From: Olleya sediminilitoris | GTDB lineage: Bacteria; Bacteroidota; Bacteroidia; Flavobacteriales; Flavobacteriaceae | Assembly: GCF_016785945.1 (NCBI RefSeq) | Contig: NZ_JAEMEF010000011.1 | Coordinates: forward strand, 60,858 to 124,857 | Reading direction: 5' to 3' | Length of the DNA stretch: 64,000 nt | Shown here: positions 53,747 to 62,141 of the stretch, in pieces | How the letters are laid out: each line of letters starts with the position of its first letter | Numbering within the stretch: position 1 is the first letter of the stretch | Made by a program: the position numbers and the translations under genes | The notes under the pieces: model-generated | Databases searched by the model: none | What the model saw: only the letters and a program-made list of their open reading frames with translations | Told to the model about the DNA's origin: nothing

Positions 53747-54916
53747 TTAGTATTTAATTACTTTAACAGTTTGTCCGTCTTTTACACTACGTGCACCTTC
53801 TTGGATTAATTCGGCTCCACCTGCAATACCTTCTAAAACTTCAATAACATCACCTTGTGTTTTTCCTGTTTTAATAATGACTTTACTGACAGTGCCTTTA
53901 TTGTCGTCTTTTTTGTCTTTTACAACGTAAACATATTGTTCGCCTTCTGCATTTTCAGATATAATACTTTGTGGTATTAAAATCGCTTTTGGGTTGGTAT
54001 AATCGTTTATTTTAAGTTTTGCAGTTAAGTTAGGCTTAATTGTTTTGTCTTTGTTTGGTACATCAACCTCTACTTTAAAAGTACGGTTAGCAGCATTAAT
54101 TACATCTCCAGCTTGACGGATTTTAGTGTCTATTGTTGTTCCTAAAACAGGAAACTCTACAGTTACTTTTTTTCCTTTTACTACAAATGGTATGTAGCTT
54201 TCTGGCACATCAGTTTCAATGTACATGTCGTTTAAGTTTACAATACGCATTAATGGTGTTTGTCCTGCACCTACAACACTACCTTTTTCTGTAATAACAT
54301 CATCAATAGTTCCTGAAAAAGGCGCTCTAACTGAAGTTTTGTTTAGTTGCTGTTGTAATTGATTTATAGCCTCTTCTTGAGCCTCAAAAGACGATTTTGC
54401 TTGAAGATATTGTATTTCGCTACCAATTTTTTGATTCCATAATCTTTCTTGACGTTCAAATGTAGTTTTGGCTAAAGCAGACTGTATTTTAAGTTGCGCT
54501 AATTGTTGGCTTAATCCACCATCATCAATTTTGGCTAAGGTTTGTCCTTTTGATACACGTTGACCTTCTTTGACATAAACATTAGTTAAAATCCCATTAT
54601 ATTCTGGTGTAATAGTTAAAAGGTTTTTTGTCGTAACGTTACCTTGTAATTCTAATACGTGATCAAAAACTTCTTCTTTAGCTTTGATGGTTGTAATTAA
54701 AGGAATGTTTTGAGTAGTATCAAGGGTTTTAATTCTTTCGTCTAATAATTTTATTTTAGATTGAATAGCTTCTTGATCTGTAACTAATTCTGCACGTTTA
54801 GTACGAATGTCTTCAAGGTTATTTTTTTCTAATATTTTTTCGACTGAATTCTTTTTATTTCCACCACATGAAGCTAATAAAATAGCAGCAAATGAAAGTG
54901 TTATTATATGTTTCAT
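53747..54916 (-). CDS. Efflux RND periplasmic adaptor (membrane fusion lipoprotein)
   Basis: 389 residues with lipoprotein signal MKHIITLSFAAILLASC (Cys17). A coiled-coil hairpin (about 25-60 and 130-185), a lipoyl-like half-motif (NVYVKEGQRVSKGQTLAKID near 110) and beta-barrel and membrane-proximal domains (VVGAGQTPLMRIVNLNDMYI near 218; LIPQSIISENAEGEQYVYVV near 305) are typical of AcrA-like adaptors. It links the RND pump at 50222 to the TolC-like channel. It starts 22 bp after the TolC-like stop and ends 12 bp before the pump start. Confidence 0.93.
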   Translation of the reverse strand: MKHIITLSFAAILLASCGGNKKNSVEKILEKNNLEDIRTKRAELVTDQEAIQSKIKLLDERIKTLDTTQNIPLITTIKAKEEVFDHVLELQGNVTTKNLLTITPEYNGILTNVYVKEGQRVSKGQTLAKIDDGGLSQQLAQLKIQSALAKTTFERQERLWNQKIGSEIQYLQAKSSFEAQEEAINQLQQQLNKTSVRAPFSGTIDDVITEKGSVVGAGQTPLMRIVNLNDMYIETDVPESYIPFVVKGKKVTVEFPVLGTTIDTKIRQAGDVINAANRTFKVEVDVPNKDKTIKPNLTAKLKINDYTNPKAILIPQSIISENAEGEQYVYVVKDKKDDNKGTVSKVIIKTGKTQGDVIEVLEGIAGGAELIQEGARSVKDGQTVKVIKY

Positions 54917-54938
54917 AATTATTGTTTTGTAAGGTTGA

Positions 54939-56246
54939 TTAGTTTGTAGTGTTAAGTAAAGTTTCTAGTTCTGCTTTTTTTGTTATGACATCTAGCATAG
55001 TTTGAAGTAATTCTTGTTGTGCAGTATATAATTGCGTTTGCGCTTGTCTTAGTTCAAAACTAGAACCAATTCCTTCAAAAAATTTGGTTTGGTTTTTAGT
55101 TTCAATACGCTCGGCAAGTGTCAGATTTTCTTTTTTATTTTGGTAATCTTCAATAGCAAATTGGTAATCGCTTTTTGCAGATTCTATTTGCAGATTTAAC
55201 ATTTGCTCTGTTTCGGTAAGGTTAATGTCTGCTTTTTCTAAGTTTATTTTAGCACGTTGTGTTGCTGCACTACGCATACCAGAGCTAAATATTGGTACAT
55301 TTAAGCTCACACCAAATATTGATGATCCATACCATTTTTCGTTTGTATTTGTAAAATTAAAAGACTCTCTGTTTCCTGTATACCCTCCGTTTATAAAGGC
55401 GCTTAAACTAGGTAATGCTTTGCTTTTTTCTAACTTAACTAATAGCTCTTTAGACGTTTTGTCGTTTTGGGCTATTTTGTAATCTATATTATTTTCTATG
55501 CTGTTATCAGTATCTAATAATTCTAATTTAATGTTTTGAAGTGCTAAAGCATCTAGGTCTTCAGTTAATACAGTAGCGTCGTTAATAGGTTTACCAATAG
55601 TTAAGTTTAACATTTGATAAGCTAAGTCTTTTAAACGTGTTGTGTTGTTTAAATTACTTTTTACACTAGATAATGTTATTTTTAATTGCTCTACGCTTTC
55701 TTCTTCTTCTAAACCATTTTCAAAAATCTTGGTAATATCATTTAGGTTTTTTTCTAGTACACTAATGTTGCGTTCTAAAATAGCAACACTTTCTTCTGCT
55801 AAAAGCACATTTCCGTAGGCATTAATTACAGCTTTTCTAACTTCTAAATCGGTTTTTGTTTTTGCGTTTTTAGAAATCTCTAAATATACCTTTGCGGATT
55901 GTAGTCCTACTAAGTACGACCCATCAAATAATAATTGACTTAGAGTAGCAGTACCTGTTAATGTGTGCTTAGAGCCAACTTGTATTACTTGGTCTCCAAA
56001 TACAAATACATTACGTTTTAGTGCGTTTTGGTAGTCTACTGCAGCATTAAGTTGAGGTAAACCTGTAGCTGTAGTTTCCCATTTTTGTTTAATGGCAGCT
56101 TCTATATCCAACGCTGCATTTTTTGCAGTTCTGTTGTTTTCTAACGCATAGTCAATAGCTTCTTGTAATGACATATTGGTAGGTGCTTCCTGACCAACTG
56201 CTATGGACGTCAGAATTAAACTAAATACTAAGATTAAGTTTTTCAT
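54939..56246 (-). CDS. TolC-family outer-membrane channel
   Basis: 435 residues with signal peptide MKNLILVFSLILTSIAVGQE. Two internally similar halves are rich in long helices (ALENNRTAKNAALDIEAAIKQKWET in the first and RAKINLEKADINLTETEQML in the second) with short beta segments, the outer-membrane efflux protein pattern. It forms the exit duct of the pump encoded downstream. The first base of its start codon is shared with the last base of the tetR stop (56246), so regulator and channel are translationally coupled. Confidence 0.9.
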   Translation of the reverse strand: MKNLILVFSLILTSIAVGQEAPTNMSLQEAIDYALENNRTAKNAALDIEAAIKQKWETTATGLPQLNAAVDYQNALKRNVFVFGDQVIQVGSKHTLTGTATLSQLLFDGSYLVGLQSAKVYLEISKNAKTKTDLEVRKAVINAYGNVLLAEESVAILERNISVLEKNLNDITKIFENGLEEEESVEQLKITLSSVKSNLNNTTRLKDLAYQMLNLTIGKPINDATVLTEDLDALALQNIKLELLDTDNSIENNIDYKIAQNDKTSKELLVKLEKSKALPSLSAFINGGYTGNRESFNFTNTNEKWYGSSIFGVSLNVPIFSSGMRSAATQRAKINLEKADINLTETEQMLNLQIESAKSDYQFAIEDYQNKKENLTLAERIETKNQTKFFEGIGSSFELRQAQTQLYTAQQELLQTMLDVITKKAELETLLNTTN

Positions 56247-56854
56247 TAGTTAAGGGTGGTTTTGTTTATAAATTTATTTAGTGTTTGTAATCCTTTTTCA
56301 GTACAAATGGCTCTTAAATGATATTCTAAATAGCTTTCCATTAGATACTCCATTGTAAAAATACTTGTCGGAAAAATAGTTTCGTCTTTAATACCAGACA
56401 TACCATTAAAATACATTCTAGAAATAAAATCGACATTTATATTTTTTCTAAACAATCCTGTGTCTACACCTTTTTGCATGCTGTCTTTAACAGATACATA
56501 CATTTTTTCAAATTGTTTTAAATGTAAGTTATTATGTATTTGAGGGTAGTATTTTTTTAATTGATATTGTGGTGATGCTTTTTCGTTTTTTAAATACGTC
56601 ATAACAAACATTTTAATATCATATAGTTCCTCAATTGGATTATGTGATTTATCACAAATGCAATCAATTCCTCCACATATATTTTCAAAAATTTGTGTCG
56701 TAGTTGCCTCCACTAATTTAGTTTTATTATCAAAATGTTGATAGATTGTTTTTTTAGAAATACCTAAGGCATTGGCAATCTCATCCATTGTAACACTTTT
56801 AAAGCCAAGTGTTAAAAATAGTTCGGCAGATTTAAGTATAATTTTTTCTCTCAT
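56246..56854 (-). CDS. TetR/AcrR-family regulator of the efflux operon
   Basis: 202 residues from ATG 56854 (MREKIILKSAELFLTLGFKS); the frame is open 13 codons further but that would begin before the predicted transcription start. The helix-turn-helix covers about 22-45 (MDEIANALGISKKTIYQHF). The C-terminal ligand domain has an unusual Cys cluster (Cys60, Cys65, Cys67 in ICGGIDCICDKSH) next to a His, which could sense a metal or oxidant. As the first gene of the operon it probably represses its own promoter through the inverted repeat at 56877-56904. Confidence 0.92.
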   Translation of the reverse strand: MREKIILKSAELFLTLGFKSVTMDEIANALGISKKTIYQHFDNKTKLVEATTTQIFENICGGIDCICDKSHNPIEELYDIKMFVMTYLKNEKASPQYQLKKYYPQIHNNLHLKQFEKMYVSVKDSMQKGVDTGLFRKNINVDFISRMYFNGMSGIKDETIFPTSIFTMEYLMESYLEYHLRAICTEKGLQTLNKFINKTTLN

Positions 56855-56863
56855 AATTTGGCA

Positions 56864-56904
56864 CAAATGTACGACAGGAAACTTTAAAAACAATAAAAGT
56901 TTCC
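56864..56904 (-). promoter_or_regulatory. TetR operator and efflux-operon promoter
   Basis: TACATTTG on the minus strand (56871-56864) is a -7 match with a start near 56860, only 6 nt before the ATG. Directly upstream GGAAACTTT and AAAGTTTCC (56877-56885 and 56896-56904) form a perfect inverted repeat with 10-bp spacer, covering the region between the -33 and -7 boxes. This is the natural operator for the TetR protein. Confidence 0.65.
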
Positions 56905-56969
56905 AAAGTATTAATAGTTTTTTAACACAGCTCTTTACATAGACTTTAGTTTGTTAATAGGATTTGCGT

Positions 56970-56977
56970 TATTTTTG
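56970..56977 (+). promoter_or_regulatory. Promoter -7 element of the polyprenyl synthetase gene
   Basis: TATTTTTG matches TAnnTTTG. The predicted start falls at about 56981-56983, on the ATG at 56982, so the mRNA would be leaderless or nearly so. TTTG at 56950-56953 is a possible -33 box with a 16-bp spacer. Confidence 0.55.
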
Positions 56978-56981
56978 CAGA

Positions 56982-57956
56982 ATGCAAAATATTTTATCAT
57001 ATCAAACTGCTTTTACGGATTATCTTAAAGGGTATGCGTCAACAAAAGAACCAGCTAACCTTTACAACCCTATACATTATATATTACAACTAGGTGGTAA
57101 ACGTTTACGACCAGTGTTAACTTTAATGACTGCCGAGATTTTTGGGTCTAATCATACTAAGGCTTTAGATGCAGCCTTGAGTATAGAGGTGTTTCATAAT
57201 TTTTCATTGGTACATGATGACATTATGGATGATGCACCTTTAAGACGTGGTCAACAAACAGTTCATGAAAAGTGGGATATAAATACAGGTATTTTGTCTG
57301 GAGATGCTATGTTGATTATGGCATATCAGTTATTTGAAAACTATAATCCACAAGTATTTCAGTCTTTAGCAAAATTATTTAGCAAAACAGCTTTAGAGGT
57401 TTGCGAAGGTCAACAATATGATGTTGATTTTGAGACAAGAGATGATGTAACTATACCTGAGTATTTAAAAATGATTGAATACAAAACAGCAGTTTTAGTT
57501 GGAGCAGCCATGAAAATGGGAGCAATTGTTGCTGAAACTTCTGAAGATAATCAAAATAGCATTTATCAATTTGGTCGTCTTTTAGGTATAGCTTTTCAAT
57601 TACAAGATGATTATTTAGATGCATTTGGAGATCCAAAAACTTTTGGTAAACAAGTTGGAGGAGATATAATTGAAAATAAAAAAACCTACCTTTATTTAAA
57701 AGCATTACAAGCTTTAGATGATAGTGACAAACATAGATTAGAACAATTGTTTTCTGTTAATTTAGAAGATAATAGTGATAAAATCGAAACTGTAAAACAG
57801 TATTTTGTAGCCTCTGGATCTGCTGAAGCGACTAAGGAAGCTATTAAAGAATATACCAATAAAGCTTTTGAAGTGTTAGACACACTAAGTATATCTGAAG
57901 ATAAAAAACAAATGCTTAAAACTTTTGGGACTAATTTAATGACAAGAAGTGTCTAG
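56982..57956 (+). CDS. Polyprenyl synthetase family protein (trans-isoprenyl diphosphate synthase)
   Basis: 324 residues from MQNILSYQTAFTDYL; the open frame six codons earlier would begin upstream of the predicted transcription start. The two Asp-rich motifs that bind Mg2+ and diphosphate are DDIMDDAPLRRG (about 82-93) and QDDYLDAFGD (about 207-216), and GGKRLRP near 41 binds the homoallylic substrate. The chain is the size of geranylgeranyl, farnesyl or longer-chain synthases; product length cannot be fixed, but a role in menaquinone side chain or lipid synthesis is likely. A small gene of unknown function follows by 5 bp. Confidence 0.92.
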   Translation: MQNILSYQTAFTDYLKGYASTKEPANLYNPIHYILQLGGKRLRPVLTLMTAEIFGSNHTKALDAALSIEVFHNFSLVHDDIMDDAPLRRGQQTVHEKWDINTGILSGDAMLIMAYQLFENYNPQVFQSLAKLFSKTALEVCEGQQYDVDFETRDDVTIPEYLKMIEYKTAVLVGAAMKMGAIVAETSEDNQNSIYQFGRLLGIAFQLQDDYLDAFGDPKTFGKQVGGDIIENKKTYLYLKALQALDDSDKHRLEQLFSVNLEDNSDKIETVKQYFVASGSAEATKEAIKEYTNKAFEVLDTLSISEDKKQMLKTFGTNLMTRSV

Positions 57957-57961
57957 TTGTT

Positions 57962-58312
57962 ATGGATTTACCATCAGATTTTAACCAATTAATAGAGCAG
58001 GCAAGTACACAAAATTTGTATCAAAAATTAGTGCAACAATTAAATAAAGATTTTTTGTATGCTAATATAGATTTGGATTTTAGTCTTGATATTTTACCTT
58101 CAAGTTTAAAACTAATGTTGCGTGAGACAGTATATAAGCTGATTCAGGAAAAGTTTGCCGAGTATCTTAACTTGCTTTATATAATAGATGTGTCAGAAGA
58201 CGCGATTAAAAAATTAGATGGTAGTGATACATTACAATTATCTGAAGACGTTTCATTTCTAATCTTAAAAAGAGAATGGCAAAAAGTGTGGTTTAGGCAA
58301 AAATATTCTTAA
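57962..58312 (+). CDS. Conserved hypothetical protein following the polyprenyl synthetase
   Basis: 116 residues, soluble and acidic, predicted mainly helical (SSLKLMLRETVYKLIQEKFAEYLNLLYIIDV), with a C-terminal aromatic and basic tail (REWQKVWFRQKYS). No family is recognised, though the same small gene behind a polyprenyl synthetase occurs in related flavobacteria as far as I recall. It is separated from the synthetase by 5 bp and so is translated from the same message. Its stop overlaps the stop of the convergent outer-membrane protein by 4 bp. Confidence 0.7.
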   Translation: MDLPSDFNQLIEQASTQNLYQKLVQQLNKDFLYANIDLDFSLDILPSSLKLMLRETVYKLIQEKFAEYLNLLYIIDVSEDAIKKLDGSDTLQLSEDVSFLILKREWQKVWFRQKYS

Positions 58313-58854
58313 AAGAAAACTCTAACAAATGGCACAAAAGCATTAGCGTAAACACTATCAGCTTCATCATAAAGTAAATCATATCTAACACCAAACGTGA
58401 CGTTGTTAGTTCTGTAACCTGCACCAATAAATAAAGCAGGTACCCAATAGTTTCTATCTGCATTTTCAGAAAAAGCACCTTCAAATTGTTGGTTAACATT
58501 AAGCTGTTCAAACTCGGCAGAAAGCTGTATGTCTTCTATAGGATTAAACAAACCCATAACACTTCCTCCTAAAATGGTAGATTTGTAAACGTTTTTACTT
58601 TTGTTATATGTTCCGTTTAGACCAACACCCATAGCAAAAGTATTGTTAAACTGATAAATAGCACTTGGAGCTAAAGTAGCACTAAAAAAATTACTTCCAG
58701 TACTTAAACCTAATCCACCTCCAAAACGTACGTTTTTCCAAAAATCACTTTTTTGCTGAGGTAAATTGTTCTGAGAATTAGCAAAAGTTGATAAAAAACA
58801 AGCGATTACTGATAAAACAATAATTTTAGGAAGTTTAATCGATTTAATTTTCAT
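58309..58854 (-). CDS. Outer-membrane beta-barrel protein
   Basis: 181 residues with signal peptide LPKIIVLSVIACFLSTFANS. The mature part alternates hydrophobic and polar residues as eight or so strands (FGGGLGLSTGSNFFSATLAP, AMGVGLNGTYNK, TFGVRYDLLYDE) and ends in aromatic VFF, all features of a small barrel. Homologues are often labelled alpha-ketoglutarate decarboxylase, apparently because of the neighbouring sucA; nothing in this sequence supports an enzyme. Its start lies 116 bp from sucA, divergently. Confidence 0.82.
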   Translation of the reverse strand: MKIKSIKLPKIIVLSVIACFLSTFANSQNNLPQQKSDFWKNVRFGGGLGLSTGSNFFSATLAPSAIYQFNNTFAMGVGLNGTYNKSKNVYKSTILGGSVMGLFNPIEDIQLSAEFEQLNVNQQFEGAFSENADRNYWVPALFIGAGYRTNNVTFGVRYDLLYDEADSVYANAFVPFVRVFF

Positions 58855-58923
58855 AATAATTAATTTAGAAATTTTTCAATGTTATAAATATAATAAAAGC
58901 ATCTTTATTTTTGGTAAATGTTG

Positions 58924-58931
58924 TATTTTTG
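58924..58931 (+). promoter_or_regulatory. sucA promoter -7 element
   Basis: TATTTTTG matches TAnnTTTG; the start would be near 58935, giving a leader of about 36 nt. CTTT at 58903-58906 is a partial -33 box. Confidence 0.5.
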
Positions 58932-58970
58932 ATAAAATTTTGTTGAAGCGAACACGTCTTAAAGAAAATA

Positions 58971-61730
58971 ATGGATAAATACTCCTTTTTAAACGCAGCA
59001 CATACAGCATACTTTGCTGACTTATACGAACAATACTTAAAAAATCCTGACTCAGTTGAGCCTAGTTGGAGAGCCTTTTTTCAAGGTTACGACTTTGGTT
59101 CTGAAAACTATACTGAAGATGGAGTACTAACTGAAAATGTTTCTAGTCAAATACCAGAACATGTTCAGAAAGAATTTCAAGTAGTAAAATTAATAGATGG
59201 TTATCGTAACAGAGGGCATTTATTTACAAAAACCAATCCTGTTAGAGATCGTAGAAAATACGAACCAACTTTAGCATTAGAAAATTTTGGGTTATCAGAT
59301 GCAGATCTTGACACAAGCTTTAATGCTGGTGATATACTTGGTATTGGTGCACAAACTTTACGCGAAATACTAAAACATCTTAATAGCATTTATTGTGATG
59401 CTATAGGTGTGGAGTATATGTATATTAGAAAGCCTGATGAAATACAATGGATTCAGAATAAATTAAATATTAACGATAACCAACCCAATTTTTCAGGAGA
59501 GCAAAAAAAGCATATCCTTAAAAAATTAAATGAAGCAGTATCGTTTGAAAGTTTTTTACACACTAAATATGTAGGACAAAAACGTTTTTCTCTAGAAGGA
59601 GGAGAGTCTTTAATTCCTGGATTAGATGCAGTTATTGAAAAAGCTGCAGAACTTGGTGTTAAAGAGTTTGTAATGGGAATGGCTCATAGAGGTCGTTTAA
59701 GTACACTTACAAATATTTTTGGTAAATCAGCTAAAGATATTTTTAGCGAGTTTGATGGTAAAGATTACGAGCAAGAAGTTTTTGATGGAGATGTAAAATA
59801 CCATTTAGGTTGGACTAGTAACAGAGAAACCAATACAGGAAAAAAAATAAACCTAAGTATTGCACCAAATCCATCTCACTTAGAGACTGTAGGAGCAGTA
59901 GTAGAAGGTATTGTTAGAGCAAAACAAGACAATTTTTATAGCGACGACTTTAGTAAAGTATTACCAATTGTAGTGCATGGTGATGCAGCAATTGCTGGTC
60001 AAGGATTGGTGTACGAGGTTGTGCAAATGGCTCAATTAGATGGTTATAAAACAAATGGTACAATACACGTTGTAGTAAATAATCAAGTTGGATTTACAAC
60101 TAACTATTTAGATGCAAGATCAAGTACGTATTGTACAGACATAGGTAAAGTAACATTGTCTCCAGTATTACACGTCAATGCAGATGATGCAGAAGCTGTA
60201 GTACACGCTATGTTATTTGCTTTAGATTTTAGAATGAATTTTAAGCGAGACGTATTTATTGACCTATTAGGTTACAGAAAATATGGTCATAACGAAGGTG
60301 ATGAGCCTAGGTTTACGCAACCTAAATTATATAAAGTAATTGCAAAACATGCTAACCCAAGAGACATCTATGCTGAAAAATTAATGTCAGAGGGTATTAT
60401 TGATAAAGGACATGTTAAACAATTAGAAAAAGATTATAAATCTAGCTTAGAAGAAAAGCTAGAAGATTCTCGTAAAGAAGATAAAACGGTAATCACTCCG
60501 TTTATGGAAGAACAATGGAAAGCATTTACACAAGTTGATGAAACTGTTATGATGAAACCTGTTGACACAACAACTTCTACAGATAAATTAAAGGCAATTA
60601 CTAAAGTAATATCTAACTTACCAAAAGATAAAAAGTTTATCAGAAAAATAGAGCGTCTAATAAATGAGCGTCAAAAAATGTTTGACGAAAACAGATTAGA
60701 TTGGGCTATGGCAGAGCATTTAGCTTATGGTACTTTATTAGAAGAAGGTTACAATGTACGTATGTCTGGTCAAGATGTAGAGCGTGGTACTTTTTCTCAT
60801 AGACATGCAGTTGTAAAGGTAGAAGATAGCGAGGAAGAAATTTTATTATTAAACCAAATTAGTGATACTCAAGGTCAATTTCATATCTTTAATTCATTAC
60901 TTTCAGAGTATGGAGTTGTAGGTTTTGATTACGGTTATGCTATGGCAAGTCCAAATACATTAACCATTTGGGAAGCACAATTTGGAGACTTTAGTAATGG
61001 CGCGCAAATCATGTTAGACCAATACATTTCTGCAGGTGAAGATAAATGGAAAACTCAAAATGGGTTAGTCATGTTATTACCTCATGGTTATGAAGGTCAA
61101 GGAGCAGAGCACTCTTCAGCACGCATGGAACGTTACCTACAATTATGTGCTAAAGACAATATGTTTGTTGCAGATTGTACAACTCCTGCTAACATATTTC
61201 ACTTATTAAGACGTCAAGTAAAATCTAAATACCGTAAACCATTAATAGTGTTTACACCAAAAAGTTTATTGCGTCATCCTAAATGTGTAAGTACAGTAGA
61301 AGAGTTTGCTAACGGAAGCTTCCAAACTGTAATTGATGATGTAGAGGTAAAAGCAGAAAAAGTTAAAACATTAGTGTTTTTAACAGGTAAGTTTTATTAC
61401 GATTTAGACGAAGAACGTACTAAGTTAAACAGAGATGATGTTGCTATTATTAGAATAGAACAACTATTTCCATTACCAACACAGGATATTAAAAATATAT
61501 TAGACAAATACAAAGATGTTGAAGATGTAGTTTGGGCACAAGAAGAACCAAGAAACATGGGAGCGTATGCACACATGTTAATGCATTTAGACGAAGCTAA
61601 AACATTTAGATTGGCCTCTAGAAGACCTTATGGTGCACCAGCAGCTGGTAGTTCTGTAAGATCTAAAAAACGTCATAAAGAAGTTATCGATTTTGTATTT
61701 GATAAATCAAAAAATAACCAACGTAATTAA
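58971..61730 (+). CDS. sucA: 2-oxoglutarate dehydrogenase E1 component
   Basis: 919 residues, the full E1o length. It decarboxylates 2-oxoglutarate with thiamine diphosphate and passes the succinyl group to the lipoyl arm of E2. Visible landmarks are SFLNAAHTAYFADLYEQYLK (E2-binding N terminus), GMAHRGRLSTLTNIFGK (about 238-254), the thiamine motif HGDAAIAGQGLVYEVVQMA with the later NNQVGFTT (about 337-375), YRKYGHNEGDEPRFTQP (about 437-453), and EAQFGDFSNGAQIMLDQYIS (about 669-688). It is followed by a small secreted protein (11 bp) and the E2 gene. The E3 gene is not in the window. Confidence 0.97.
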   Translation: MDKYSFLNAAHTAYFADLYEQYLKNPDSVEPSWRAFFQGYDFGSENYTEDGVLTENVSSQIPEHVQKEFQVVKLIDGYRNRGHLFTKTNPVRDRRKYEPTLALENFGLSDADLDTSFNAGDILGIGAQTLREILKHLNSIYCDAIGVEYMYIRKPDEIQWIQNKLNINDNQPNFSGEQKKHILKKLNEAVSFESFLHTKYVGQKRFSLEGGESLIPGLDAVIEKAAELGVKEFVMGMAHRGRLSTLTNIFGKSAKDIFSEFDGKDYEQEVFDGDVKYHLGWTSNRETNTGKKINLSIAPNPSHLETVGAVVEGIVRAKQDNFYSDDFSKVLPIVVHGDAAIAGQGLVYEVVQMAQLDGYKTNGTIHVVVNNQVGFTTNYLDARSSTYCTDIGKVTLSPVLHVNADDAEAVVHAMLFALDFRMNFKRDVFIDLLGYRKYGHNEGDEPRFTQPKLYKVIAKHANPRDIYAEKLMSEGIIDKGHVKQLEKDYKSSLEEKLEDSRKEDKTVITPFMEEQWKAFTQVDETVMMKPVDTTTSTDKLKAITKVISNLPKDKKFIRKIERLINERQKMFDENRLDWAMAEHLAYGTLLEEGYNVRMSGQDVERGTFSHRHAVVKVEDSEEEILLLNQISDTQGQFHIFNSLLSEYGVVGFDYGYAMASPNTLTIWEAQFGDFSNGAQIMLDQYISAGEDKWKTQNGLVMLLPHGYEGQGAEHSSARMERYLQLCAKDNMFVADCTTPANIFHLLRRQVKSKYRKPLIVFTPKSLLRHPKCVSTVEEFANGSFQTVIDDVEVKAEKVKTLVFLTGKFYYDLDEERTKLNRDDVAIIRIEQLFPLPTQDIKNILDKYKDVEDVVWAQEEPRNMGAYAHMLMHLDEAKTFRLASRRPYGAPAAGSSVRSKKRHKEVIDFVFDKSKNNQRN

Positions 61731-61741
61731 ATATTTCCATT

Positions 61742-62107
61742 ATGAAAAAAATACTTTTTATACTAGCATTATTAGTTTCAACAATAGGCTTCGCTCAAGA
61801 AAGTCAAACTTCTAAAACTATAGCGTCAACTTTTCAAAAACATTATAATAATGGAGATGTAGATGGTATTTATAGTATGTTTAACAGCGATTTCAAAAAG
61901 GTTTTAACATTAGAAAAAACCAAAGCTTACTTCAAGGATCAATTAAAAATGAATGCTTTAGGTAAAATGAAATCAATAGAATATGTAGATACTGTTAGAT
62001 CTGGAAATAACTATACAATGGTTTTTGAAAACGGAGTTTATAATGCGTATTTCAAAGCAGGAACAGATAACAAACTTGAATTTTTAGAAATAAATTCAAT
62101 CAACTAA
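61742..62107 (+). CDS. Small secreted DUF3887-like protein between sucA and odhB
   Basis: 121 residues with signal peptide MKKILFILALLVSTIGFAQ. The mature part has an NTF2/DUF3887-like pattern (HYNNGDVDGIYSMFNSDFKK near 34-53, then strands ending KLEFLEINSIN). Such domains are a common ligand-binding or packing module in secreted proteins, not enzymes of central metabolism. Yet it lies 11 bp after sucA and 34 bp before odhB on the same strand, so it must be cotranscribed with a cytoplasmic dehydrogenase. Confidence 0.7.
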   Translation: MKKILFILALLVSTIGFAQESQTSKTIASTFQKHYNNGDVDGIYSMFNSDFKKVLTLEKTKAYFKDQLKMNALGKMKSIEYVDTVRSGNNYTMVFENGVYNAYFKAGTDNKLEFLEINSIN

Positions 62108-62141
62108 TAAAATTAACACAACAAAATAAAATTACATTACG

